Assembly (NCBI GenBank): GCA_029552745.1 | Contig: JAKPDK010000184.1 | Coordinates: 124,001 to 188,000 of the forward strand | DNA: 64,000 nt | Source of the DNA: Candidatus Hydrogenedentota bacterium | GTDB lineage: Bacteria; Hydrogenedentota; Hydrogenedentia; Hydrogenedentales; SLHB01 | Direction: 5' to 3' | In this document: piece after piece, positions 45,365-53,442 of the stretch | How positions within the stretch are numbered: position 1 is the stretch's first letter | Layout: the number at the start of each line of letters is the position of its first letter | Notes under the pieces: model-generated | Databases searched by the model: none | What the model saw: only the letters and a program-made list of their open reading frames with translations | What the model was told of the DNA's origin: nothing | Translations under genes and position numbers: made by a program

Positions 45365-47287
45365 CAACTCGTACGGGTCCCATACGACGACTTCATCCCG
45401 ACAGTCACCGGTCATGTCCAGCACAGCGTAACACATGTCCGGATGTCCATCCGCAGGGAAACGAACGACACGCTTTCCCCACCCGTCAAACATGCCACCG
45501 TCCTCAGAATTTGCAGAGAGAACAACAAACTCACCCGGTCGCCCTGTCCAATTGATGGGTAAACAAAGGCTGCCGTGCTGAAACGGCTCAAAATCATAAT
45601 AAACGTCGCCGTCGGCATTGAAAAAGTGAATAATTCCTTGATCGCCCCAATAGTTCACGGTCACGGTTTCTAAACCGGGAAGGTCGGGACGGAAATCCGC
45701 AATCGCCGGGTTTTGAAGATGTCCCAGATATTGGTGTTTCAAAATATTACCCTGGCAATCGAGCCACACCATGCCTTCGTCGCTGGCAGCCCATACAATA
45801 CGGGGCGGTTGGTTTTCCTCCGGCCTCAAACTCACGGCAGCAACCCCGTCCGCATGGTCTTTTAATGTTCCATCCAATGACCAAAGCAATTTCCCATCAT
45901 GGTCAAAAAGGGAATATCCCACAAGCAACTCATCCTTGCCGTCATTGTCCAGGTCGGCTGCAAAAGGATAGTGCCCCGTATTGCATTGCGCATGCCACAA
46001 CTCATTCAAGCGAGAATCAAGCACCCAGAAACTGGAATAGCGGTCTTTGATGACGATGTCGCCTGGATAACCCTGACCCTCTACGTCACAAAAAAACAAC
46101 GAGTCGCCCAGTATTCGCGGGAACTTATTGTACGGAAGTTTGTTATTCGAGGGTGTTTCCGGCGTCGGCGCTTTGTACTTGGTTTTACCCGTCGCTCCAT
46201 CAGCAACGATGATTTCTTGATTCATGCAATATACAACCTCATTATGGCTGTCCCGGTCCAAGTCGTGGATTTGAAACCCCACATCATTCGTCAAGGCATA
46301 CTTCCAAAGATCCGGTTCCCCGACCTGCCAAAGCACCTTGCCGTCCACAGTTATGGCTGTCAGACAACTCAATTCGCTGTTCGAGTCCTTAGGACAGTGA
46401 TGCGTCACTTGGCCGATTAGAATATCCACGCGGCCATCCCCATCGAGGTCGCCAAATCGCAGATTCCTGCCAGCCCCGAAGCCTTCCGTTTTGATTTTCT
46501 TCCAAACCACAGGCTTGGGATTTTGGTCTTGAAGAGCTTCCTCTTCCTGACACTTTTTATAAACCGCATGTTGAATTTTTTTCTCTTCTTCGGGGGTAGT
46601 CGTCACACGTACGTGGGCATAACGCGTCGGCACATCCGCCATCAAACCGATCCCTCCTTGCAGAATCTTTGAATTCTCGATATCCCCAAGCAAGACCCCT
46701 TGTATTTCTACTCGGAGACGCGACCCTTTCAGGGCGGCTGACGCAGATAGATAATCGCCAAGGTTCCATGTCAGCGGAATCTCCGCAAGGGTTTCCTCGT
46801 GAGGTTGTCGAAAACCCGCCCCGTGTTCCACCAGAATGAGCACAGCCCGCTGACCATCAACGCCCAAGAAGTAGTAACACCGATCGTTTTTTCTCCGAAA
46901 ACAGAACCCGCTGCGGCCCTCTTGAGACTCCGGCGCAAAACGCACCTCTGCCCGATAATCCGCCCACTCGGGATTTCCCGCAATGATCATCGGATGTGTG
47001 TCGCGGCGTTTGTTGCGGTACGTCTGCATCATCACACGTTCGCCCTGATAATCCACCACCTTCCACGCCAGTTGAGAAGCAGGATCTGACGTGTACGCCG
47101 ACACCACCCAACCCTGTTTTGGCGCCGTTTCTGGAAGGTAGTGATACTCAGCATGGGCGCCAACCACGGAAAAGAAGTTGCCGGCGGTAAATTGTTCAAA
47201 ATCTTCGTCAAGCAATATGACGTCTTTTTGCGACAAAATCGTCCCCGCGAAACACAGGACTAATGACGTACAGGCAATGAATGACAT
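45362..47287 (-). CDS. Secreted FG-GAP repeat protein, ends at premature amber
   Basis: A 641-residue exported protein. After the signal peptide (FIACTSLVLCFAGTIL), residues about 20-210 look like a concanavalin-type domain. From about 255 FG-GAP/VCBS-like repeats follow (LRFGDLDGDGRVDILIGQ, FAADLDNDGKDELLVGYS, DLDRDSHNEVVYC). The arrangement resembles rhamnogalacturonan-lyase-like and related propeller proteins. The frame ends VVWDPYEL then TAG (45364-45362), yet continues in frame for 44 codons to a TGA overlapping the next gene's ATG (see next entry). ATG at 47287 (GGAGG six bases upstream) is preferred over GTG at 47302. Confidence 0.72.
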   Translation of the reverse strand: MSFIACTSLVLCFAGTILSQKDVILLDEDFEQFTAGNFFSVVGAHAEYHYLPETAPKQGWVVSAYTSDPASQLAWKVVDYQGERVMMQTYRNKRRDTHPMIIAGNPEWADYRAEVRFAPESQEGRSGFCFRRKNDRCYYFLGVDGQRAVLILVEHGAGFRQPHEETLAEIPLTWNLGDYLSASAALKGSRLRVEIQGVLLGDIENSKILQGGIGLMADVPTRYAHVRVTTTPEEEKKIQHAVYKKCQEEEALQDQNPKPVVWKKIKTEGFGAGRNLRFGDLDGDGRVDILIGQVTHHCPKDSNSELSCLTAITVDGKVLWQVGEPDLWKYALTNDVGFQIHDLDRDSHNEVVYCMNQEIIVADGATGKTKYKAPTPETPSNNKLPYNKFPRILGDSLFFCDVEGQGYPGDIVIKDRYSSFWVLDSRLNELWHAQCNTGHYPFAADLDNDGKDELLVGYSLFDHDGKLLWSLDGTLKDHADGVAAVSLRPEENQPPRIVWAASDEGMVWLDCQGNILKHQYLGHLQNPAIADFRPDLPGLETVTVNYWGDQGIIHFFNADGDVYYDFEPFQHGSLCLPINWTGRPGEFVVLSANSEDGGMFDGWGKRVVRFPADGHPDMCYAVLDMTGDCRDEVVVWDPYEL

Positions 47288-47477
47288 AGGACTCCTCCAC
47301 ACTCATGCCGAAACTTTCCTGAATCATGTTGCAATAAAACAATGCACTTTCTTAAAAAGATGTGACACAGAGCAACAATACAACTTGCCTCCATGAGAGC
47401 GCAAAAAGACACACCCACGTCCGCCCGTCATCATTTCCTTGACGGTTCTCTCCTCAGCAATCTCGTATCCCCCCGGT

Positions 47478-47620
47478 GTCATTGCGAGGAGCGAGTCCCC
47501 GAAGCTACGAAGCAATCCCCTCAACCGCGTAGCGCAAGAGGGCGCCGCACTAGGTTGCGACCTTCCCAAACTACCCGAGGGGATTGCCTCGTCGTGCCTG
47601 ACGGCACTCCTCGGAATGAC
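47478..47620. repeat. Dispersed 140-bp palindromic element, full copy
   Basis: GTCATTGCGAGGAGCGAGTC at the left, CACTCCTCGGAATGAC at the right, inner arms CTACGAAGCAATCCCC and GGGGATTGCCTCGTCG, central CGCGTAGCGCAAGAGGGCG. It matches the elements at 13723 and 59613. No gene is seen in 47288-47859. Confidence 0.85.
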
Positions 47621-47859
47621 AGATGGCCACGTAGCGCGAGAAAACGTCGTGCAAAGATGGAACTCTCCCAGAGCCCCTAAGAAAAACCGAAGGTGGCTCA
47701 GATATACTCATGGCGGGCGCACGTTTGCGCCTTCTACGTCTTCAACGGAAAACTCTCACTCTCGAATTGCTCCCAAGAACAAATCGAACGTGTCAAGGGT
47801 GCCCGGCTCATGCAATTGTTTGACTTTTTGGAAGCAAATGTATAGGCTAATGGCTCTGT

Positions 47860-47938
47860 CGGGGCGTAGCGCAGCCCGGTTTAGCGCGCTTGGTTCGGGA
47901 CCAAGAGGTCGGTGGTTCAAATCCACTCGCCCCGACCA
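47860..47938 (+). tRNA. tRNA-Pro (anticodon CGG)
   Basis: Acceptor CGGGGCG / CGCCCCG, D arm GCGCAGCCCGGTTTAGCGC, anticodon stem CTTGG / CCAAG with loop TTCGGGA (anticodon CGG), T arm GGTGGTTCAAATCCACT? truncated here to GGTTCAAATCC, discriminator A and encoded CCA. It lies about 100 bases before the first attC-like site. Confidence 0.95.
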
Positions 47939-48038
47939 TTTTACATCCAGAACCTACCACCGGATTTATAGGTATGTTTCGTCTCGATTACTTTTCCCTG
48001 CCGAAAGGCTTGGCGCTTCAGCTACTTCTTGTTATAAT

Positions 48039-48177
48039 TCCTAACGGTCTGCGTTAGCCGCTGGTGCGCGGGCGTGGATTCGCTTCGAGAGCAGGAAAAG
48101 CCCGAAGCCAGAAAAATGCTTGAAAACGGCGCAGAATCCCACCCGTCGGCTGCACGCTTTGTTGGCACGCTTTTGTT
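48039..48177 (-). repeat. attC-like palindromic site 1
   Basis: On the minus strand it runs from GCCAAC (with AAAGCGTGCAGCCGACGG) to CGTTAGGAA. The outer ends are degenerate matches to integron R boxes. It lies 45 bases after the mazF stop. Confidence 0.4.
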
Positions 48178-48222
48178 GCACAAGACTCTACATGCTTTGA
48201 AGTTGCTAACGAATTAAGGTAC

Positions 48223-48537
48223 CTAACTTCTTGAAATTTCATTGAACTTTTCGGGTGGCAACTTACAACTAAATTGCGCTTTCCTTGCGTTCCAATCAAG
48301 ACTTTTCACCTGATCAGATAGAATTGCGGCTTTGACTTCCAAACCTTCGGGTATCAAAACTTCAAATGGATACCCTTTGATCCGGCTCGTAATTGGACAG
48401 AGCAATGCTAAACCAACTTTCCTATTATATGCTTTTGGAGACAAAACCAGCGCTGGCTTATAACCTGCCTGCTCATGTCCTGCTTGCGGATTGAACATAA
48501 TCCAAACGATGTCGCCGCTATCGGAAACGTATGCCAT
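48223..48537 (-). CDS. mazF: MazF-family mRNA interferase toxin
   Basis: A 104-residue PemK/MazF toxin: DSGDIVWIMFNPQAGHEQAG, then PALVLSPKAYNRKVGLALLC and PITSRIKGYPFEV are the usual blocks (an Arg-Pro-type region here reads YKPALVL). MazF cleaves single-stranded mRNA at short sites. The start is 5 bases after the mazE stop, so the pair is coupled. It belongs to a row of minus-strand genes separated by attC-like sites. Confidence 0.92.
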   Translation of the reverse strand: MAYVSDSGDIVWIMFNPQAGHEQAGYKPALVLSPKAYNRKVGLALLCPITSRIKGYPFEVLIPEGLEVKAAILSDQVKSLDWNARKAQFSCKLPPEKFNEISRS

Positions 48538-48541
48538 AGGT

Positions 48542-48784
48542 TCACCAAACTTCGTTGCCTACGGCAAGACCCGTGTCAACTTCGGTATGAAGATTATCTT
48601 TTGTGATGCCTGCAAGCAATTCGTCAAGCGTCCAACGTGGAGCAGAAACGGGCGTGACGATAATTTTGCCTTTGACAATGCTTATTTCGACCGAGGAATC
48701 GTTTTCCAATTGAGCGTCAACCGCAAAGGCTTTTGGAATTCGCAGGGCATGACTGTTGCCCCATTTCTGAACTTTTGTGAGCAT
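48542..48784 (-). CDS. mazE: MazE-family antitoxin
   Basis: An 80-residue AbrB-fold antitoxin with the opening KVQKWGNSHALRIPKAF and the middle SVEISIVKGKIIVTPV; the C-terminal tail is the toxin-neutralising part. It precedes mazF and should bind the promoter of the pair. AGGAG lies eight bases before ATG. A weak -35/-10 pair (TTGAGC-N17-TGTAGA) lies upstream. Confidence 0.92.
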   Translation of the reverse strand: MLTKVQKWGNSHALRIPKAFAVDAQLENDSSVEISIVKGKIIVTPVSAPRWTLDELLAGITKDNLHTEVDTGLAVGNEVW

Positions 48785-48871
48785 AAGGTTATCTCCTGTA
48801 TGTTTCTACAATGAAGATACACCTTTCGCTCAATTTTTCAAGGGCTACTTTTGCAAGGGGCGTACCAAAGG

Positions 48872-48932
48872 CCGGGTTCAGCCGCGTTGCGGAGCGCAGC
48901 GGAGCAACGTCGGCTGCAACCCGGTGTTAGCC
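48872..48932 (-). repeat. attC-like palindromic site 2
   Basis: An imperfect stem: CCGGGTT, CAGCCG, CGTTGC on one side and GCAACG, CGGCTG, AACCCGG on the other, with single extrahelical bases at 48910 and 48917. The outer GGCTAAC (minus strand) contains the ClC gene's stop codon, as often seen in integron cassettes. The matching outer box on the other side is not recognisable. Confidence 0.5.
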
Positions 48933-50528
48933 TGTTTCTTGTCTGAGAGCATTGGATGCCTGGCATCCCTGACGCAATTTCTCCAGAGCATGGGAAGCTT
49001 CAGGCGCAATGACCACGGTAATTCGCGTATACGGTTCCAGGCGAGTGTTTGCCTTCGGCACCCATTCTCGTCTCCCATCGGCACATCGGATTATAATGCA
49101 CCCGCCTGGAAGCCCGAGAGAGCGTATCTCGCGGCCTGCGAATGGAGAATGAGGCTCAATCGTAAACTCCACGACTATCGGCTTCTTCAATACTTGTCCG
49201 CCTCTGCTGCGCTCCAAATCACGGTCTAGAAGTGCTTCGTAAATCGGCAAATCCCCTAAGTATTCCGCAACAACGTATGCGAAGAAACAGCTTACTAATA
49301 GGGGTAACATCAGTGAATAACTGCCGGTCATCTCGACAATGAGCATAATGGCTGTGAGGGGAGCACGGACTACGGCAGTGAAATAGGCAGCCATCCCAGC
49401 CACGGCAAGAACCGCCGGTATGGGCGTAACTCCTGGCGCCAATTGGTGAGCAATTTGCCCAACGCCAAGACCGATCAATGCACCTAGTACAAGCATTGGC
49501 GCAAAAATACCGCCGGGAGCGCCTGTTCCGTAGCTGATCATGGTAAGCAAAAATCGGACGACCAAGAAGAGGGGAATGGCGGCAAGGGATATGTCTCCTT
49601 TCAGAGTGGCTTCCACGAGTGAGTCCCCACTACTTAACATCAGTGGTGAAAACCACCCCGCCAGTCCAACCATTCCACCTGTTAGGGCGGCGGCAGGTAA
49701 CATAAAACGAGCTGGTAGACGGCTGTACCCTTCCACAATAGCTAACAGGCTTCGGTTGAATAGCACTCCGAACAAACCTGCCAATACCCCCAGCAAGGCG
49801 AAGGCTGGTAGGGAAACCAGAGGAGGCATAGGATAACTTGGGACGGCGACAATCGGGAATTGGCCCGAACCCATTCGTATAATAACATCCGAGACTATCG
49901 CCGCAACCAAAGTAGCGCCGAATACAATAGGCTGAAAATCACCCCGTAATTCCTCAAGCACAAATATGGTTCCAGAGAAGGGAGTATTAAACGCTGCGGC
50001 TAACCCTGCACCTGCTCCCGCCGAAATTAATACCAGGCGCTCCCGCTTTGATACTTTCAGCAACCGTGAAAGGGCATCACCCACCGTCCCACCCATCTGG
50101 ACGGTGGGACCCTCACGCCCCAAAGCCAACCCACTTCCAATGGCAAGGATACCCCCAAAGAATTTCACTGGCAGGACGCGCTTCCATTCCAGTTCGCGGA
50201 ATCGGCGGAGCACAGCTTCCAAATGTGGAATACCGCTTCCACTGGCTTCCGGCGCATAACGTCGTGTGATAGCGACTGCGACTATCGTCCCAAGGAGTGT
50301 GAACAAAACGGGGAAAGTCCACCCCCACGGGGGTTTACTGTGCGCCCGAGAAAGAATCTGATTCCTCAAAACGCCCGCGCCAGTCAGTGCAGCGCGAAAT
50401 AACAAGGCAGTGATACCGGCGCAAGCACCGACCAACACGGCACGAGGAAGAATGCGCCTTCGTTGTTGTCGGGTCGCAAAATATTCTTGGATTTCAGAGC
50501 GTTCCGATTCGTCTGTATTGTCCGGCAT
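48927..50528 (-). CDS. ClC-family H+/Cl- exchange transporter with TrkA-C domain
   Basis: A 533-residue ClC protein. The ion-path signatures are GSGIPHLE, GREGPTVQMGG (gating Glu in GREGP) and GGIFAPMLVLG. A second glutamate in FVLEELRGDF, at the position of the proton glutamate of E. coli ClcA, suggests exchange rather than channel activity. After the membrane domain (about 30-440) a TrkA-C-like regulatory domain (about 450-520; SPFAGREIRSLGLPGGCIII) ends the protein. It is bounded by attC-like sites on both sides and shares its stop with one of them. E. coli ClcA has about 473 residues and no TrkA-C domain. Confidence 0.9.
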   Translation of the reverse strand: MPDNTDESERSEIQEYFATRQQRRRILPRAVLVGACAGITALLFRAALTGAGVLRNQILSRAHSKPPWGWTFPVLFTLLGTIVAVAITRRYAPEASGSGIPHLEAVLRRFRELEWKRVLPVKFFGGILAIGSGLALGREGPTVQMGGTVGDALSRLLKVSKRERLVLISAGAGAGLAAAFNTPFSGTIFVLEELRGDFQPIVFGATLVAAIVSDVIIRMGSGQFPIVAVPSYPMPPLVSLPAFALLGVLAGLFGVLFNRSLLAIVEGYSRLPARFMLPAAALTGGMVGLAGWFSPLMLSSGDSLVEATLKGDISLAAIPLFLVVRFLLTMISYGTGAPGGIFAPMLVLGALIGLGVGQIAHQLAPGVTPIPAVLAVAGMAAYFTAVVRAPLTAIMLIVEMTGSYSLMLPLLVSCFFAYVVAEYLGDLPIYEALLDRDLERSRGGQVLKKPIVVEFTIEPHSPFAGREIRSLGLPGGCIIIRCADGRREWVPKANTRLEPYTRITVVIAPEASHALEKLRQGCQASNALRQETG

Positions 50529-50593
50529 TTAGAAATCTTTCTCGTGGACTTCGTTGTTCATATGCGCCAATAATGCTCTACAAAAAGTGGGCT

Positions 50594-50720
50594 GGCTAAC
50601 GGTTGGTTTCAGCGACAGGGGCGGGACGGGCAAGACACCTTCGGCTAAAAATTACTCGACTGACTCGCGGCGCATACCCGCAAGCGGCGAAGCCGCTGTC
50701 CGCTGCAACCGGTGTTGGGC
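50594..50720 (-). repeat. attC-like palindromic site 3
   Basis: Outer boxes are GCCCAAC (minus strand, matching RYYYAAC) and GTTAGCC (one mismatch to GTTRRRY). The inner part holds CCGCTTGCGGGTATGCGCCG and GAAACCAACCGTTAG. The internal sequence is related to that of site 4. Confidence 0.55.
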
Positions 50721-50748
50721 AGTTTTTAGACCCCAAGACTCCTTTGAT

Positions 50749-51036
50749 TTAGAACAAATGTATAAATACATCAGGTTTTTGTTCAGCAATACGTAACAGT
50801 GCAATTGCTGGACCGCTTGGCTTGCGCCGCCCCTGTTCCCAATCTTGAATGGTTCGCACGCTAACGCCCATCAGACCAGCAAACGCCGATTGGGACAGTT
50901 TTAATTTGGTGCGAATCACTCGCACAGGCGCAGGTCCTTTCAAAATATGGGTACGCAAGGCTTTCTTGCCAGCCTTGTAAGTCTTGACTTCTCGGATACC
51001 TTCGAGAATTTCCATTCCAATATCACGCTTAGTCAT
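50749..51036 (-). CDS. HigA-type helix-turn-helix antitoxin
   Basis: A 95-residue antitoxin with an XRE-type DNA-binding domain at the C-terminal side (LKLSQSAFAGLMGVSVRTIQ, DWEQGRRKPSGPA). ATG at 51036 has AAGGA eight bases upstream. The ATG overlaps the original stop of the HigB-like toxin by 8 bases (ATGACTAA), the usual toxin-first order. It is presumed to repress the pair's promoter at the palindrome at 51350-51366. It appears intact although the toxin is not. Confidence 0.85.
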   Translation of the reverse strand: MTKRDIGMEILEGIREVKTYKAGKKALRTHILKGPAPVRVIRTKLKLSQSAFAGLMGVSVRTIQDWEQGRRKPSGPAIALLRIAEQKPDVFIHLF

Positions 51037-51340
51037 CGTCAATTTCCTTTGCAATTTCACGCAGAACATGAGTGGGGATATTTTCTGCTTCGCTTTTACT
51101 TTAAATGGTCAATAACCAGATTTCATCCTCTTGTTTCTTGAAGTAGTAAATCACACGCACGCCTCCGCTTTTCCCTTTACCTGTCATTCTCCAGCGAACT
51201 TTGCGAACACTGCCTGAGCCAGGAACAACTTTGCCTGCTTCTGGATATTGGAGCAGGTAACTGTGCAAGCCCTGATACTCATCTTGCGACAGATACTTGT
51301 AAACATATTTTGTAAATGCGGTGGCGTCAATGAATTCCAT
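51029..51340 (-). pseudogene. HigB/RelE-type toxin truncated by in-frame TAA
   Basis: Residues 1-79 (GSVRKVRWRMTGKGKSGGVR, then VIYYFKKQEDEIWLLTI) are typical of RelE/HigB toxins, which cleave ribosome-bound mRNA. TAA follows at 51103-51101. The frame continues SKSEAENIPTHVLREIAKEI and ends at TAA 51031-51029, which overlaps the antitoxin ATG. Family members normally read LLT-x-Y-x-K-x-E here, so TAA replaces the conserved Tyr codon (TAT or TAC). The toxin is probably inactive; a full-length product would have 103 residues. Confidence 0.8.
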
Positions 51341-51346
51341 GAAAGG

Positions 51347-51375
51347 ATTATACGGCTAAGCCGTATATTTCTCAA
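51347..51375 (-). promoter_or_regulatory. Promoter and operator of higBA-type pair
   Basis: TTGAGA-N17-TATAAT on the minus strand; -10 at 51352-51347. The 17-bp perfect palindrome ATACGGCTAAGCCGTAT (51350-51366) overlaps the spacer and -10 box, as expected of an antitoxin operator. The toxin ATG begins six bases after the -10 box, so the message would be leaderless. Confidence 0.7.
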
Positions 51376-51436
51376 GTCCCATTTATGTTTTGTCCCATTT
51401 CTGTTTTGCACTCATCCATCGTTTGTGAAAGCAACT

Positions 51437-51539
51437 GCCCAACGGTTGGTTTTAGCGGCAGCGGCGGGGCGAGCAAGAGGCCTTCGCCTAAAACTCAACA
51501 CGGCTGGCTCGCGGCGCATACCTACAAACGGTGTTGGGT
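51437..51539 (-). repeat. attC-like palindromic site 4
   Basis: Outer boxes GCCCAAC (51437-51443) and GTTGGGT (51533-51539) match the integron R consensus RYYYAAC / GTTRRRY in either orientation. The interior is related to site 3 (AACGGTTGGTTT, CTCGCGGCGCATAC, CGGTGTTGGG). Confidence 0.6.
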
Positions 51540-52357
51540 GGCTTCTCGGAACGCCAGACACCATGCCTGAAAACAAGAACCACTGCCAACTTGACAAAAT
51601 TATTGCACGGACCCTTGCCTCTTGCAACAACCCAAAAGCCTGACTTGCCAAAATGCTCGCTGTTCAAAGACCAACGACCGATTGAAAATCATCATGCCGA
51701 ATTGAAAACCTGACATAACCAAACAGCGACTTTGCCATTGAAGCCAACTTGACTTGATAAACTGAACTTGCCAAAAATTTTGCGAAAAGAAAGCCAGCCG
51801 ATTTGAGAGACCCGTACATGATGCGCAAGGAAACCAACCGAAGCAAAGAAACCAGACCTGCAAGATAACGGGCTATGCGGAATTGCTATCTGAATGATTC
51901 GAGAACGCCGCTGTTCGCTCGACAAATTCCTTTCTGCGGGGATGACGGCAGAAATAACCGTACCCGAACGCAAGCGCAAACTCGCAAAGTGGATGCTCAA
52001 TCAGAAATCAACCAACTCGTAATCGTAAGTGCCCCTTTTGGCTCGGCAATTTTCGACATTGGGTAACATCTGAAATCTTGTGCGCTGGTCTCCATCTTTT
52101 CGCTCACCGTTTCTGATGGCTTTGGAAGACGCCTTCCTTTGCAAAGACAGCCACCCCCAGTATTCTTTTTCGGCGTGCTCGTCCGCTGAATACAGCGTAC
52201 TTTTGAGTACAGTGATATACTAGTTCATTGTTCCTCCTTAGCTTTTAGATTGTATTTGTTTATCGCTGAACGCAACTGGGTGAACGGCGGTGGTAGTGTA
52301 CCCTGAATTGTGTGAAATTTGGTAGGGCATAGGGCTTGAAGCAGGCATAAGATAAAA
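51540..52357. other. Non-coding stretch after cassette array
   Basis: Only short ORFs with atypical residue use are found. It is where a further cassette would sit, but no gene or ribosome-binding site convinces. Confidence 0.5.
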
Positions 52358-52421
52358 AAAGGCGCTTTTCCTTGTAGATTTGATCATCCAATCAAAAAAT
52401 CAAAAAATGAGAAGCGCCTTG
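52358..52421. repeat. Inverted repeat around IS256 transposase start
   Basis: AAAAGGCGCTTTTC and GAGAAGCGCCTT flank about 40 bases and could pair in the mRNA over the transposase start region. Confidence 0.5.
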
Positions 52422-52961
52422 AAATTAGAAGTCAGCGTACCGGAAGTTATGGAGTTCATCAAGGCTATCGAAAAGACTCCGGAGAATTTTTCTGAGATGA
52501 TCCGATTTGATGTAAGAGAGGCCACAGGCAGGTATCTAACAACCCTGATGAGGGCGGAGTTGGACCATTTTCTTGGCAGGAGGCCGTATGAGCGCATGAG
52601 GGGTTCTAACCACAGAAATGGGTCATATCCTCGTCGCTGGACATTCAAGGGCATAGGAGAGGTAAAAGCCGCTGTGCCCCGTGACAGATTGGGGGCATTC
52701 ATGACCCAAATACTGCCGAGAAGCAAACAGTATGAAGAAAAAATCGTTAAGGATTTAAACTTGTTATTTTTGACGGGCGCCAGTACTCGTAGTCTTTCCA
52801 TGATCTTAAAGCGGCCTATAGGCAGAAAGATATCGGCTACAGAGATCAGTAAGGCCAATGTAGAGTTAACAGAAGCCATTGAGCGGTGGCGTAGTCGTGA
52901 TCTATCAAGTGAGCATATCAAGTATATCTTTCTGCCGTTTCCTGTCTATCCAGGTCAATAG
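52380..52961 (+). pseudogene. IS256-family transposase, N-terminal remnant
   Basis: The first 180 codons match a mutator/IS256 transposase (LMRAELDHFLGRRPYERMRG, IVKDLNLLFLTGASTRSLSM, RKISATEISKANVELTEAIE). Sequence diverges right after HIKYIFL, where the family continues with D-G and the first catalytic Asp. The rest of the DDE domain is deleted, so the protein cannot transpose. The 3' end of the same gene appears from 52966. Confidence 0.8.
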
Positions 52962-52965
52962 ATAA

Positions 52966-53280
52966 CAATATGCATCTTTTGATCTTCCTGAAGATAAATG
53001 GATATCGTTAAGAACTACAAATATCAGCGAAAGATTGAATAAGGAATTCAAGCGCAGGACCAAATCCATGGAGATAGTAGCGGGCGAAATTGCCCTGCTA
53101 GTCGCTAATCCGACACCGAGTGTGTTGCATTACAAGATTTCTGAACCTGACAACAAGAAACACGCGTGGATAATTCTCCAAGTCAATGACAAAAGCGATC
53201 GCTTGCAACCTGTCCCTTTGGAAGGCGAAGTCGTAACGATTGAGAACGAGAGCGTACAGCTCCTCACAACGTCAAAATAA
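52966..53280 (+). pseudogene. IS256 C-terminal remnant fused to unknown tail
   Basis: In frame from 52966: ASFDLPEDKWISLRTTNISE, then RLNKEFKRRTKSMEIVAGE, the conserved end region of IS256 transposases. After that the sequence changes to an unrelated 63-residue tail (IALLVANPTPSVLHYKISEP to QLLTTSK). An 11-base sequence GGCTTGAAGCA at 53304-53314 also occurs at 52333-52343. Source of the tail is unknown. Confidence 0.6.
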
Positions 53281-53442
53281 TACTAGGATTTCTAAAGAGT
53301 ATCGGCTTGAAGCACCATCGTAGACGCTCTATTTCAAACGGGTGAACCGTAACCCCATACAGAGCTGGACGGGCGGCTGCTCCAAAACAAAACGGCTTCT
53401 TTCTTGTATAATGAGTACGGATGCGGACAAAGGAGAACTACC

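Noticed and set aside
47393-48044. ORFs of 95 and 201 residues across the palindromic element and tRNA-Pro
   Set aside because: Translations of a dispersed repeat and a tRNA; the repeat gives similar spurious peptides at its other copies.
51600-52000. Several overlapping minus-strand ORFs of 60-102 residues
   Set aside because: Odd residue composition, mutual overlap and no start signals; treated as non-coding.
48000-53300. Prophage or conjugative element
   Set aside because: No phage structural, integrase, relaxase or replication genes are seen.
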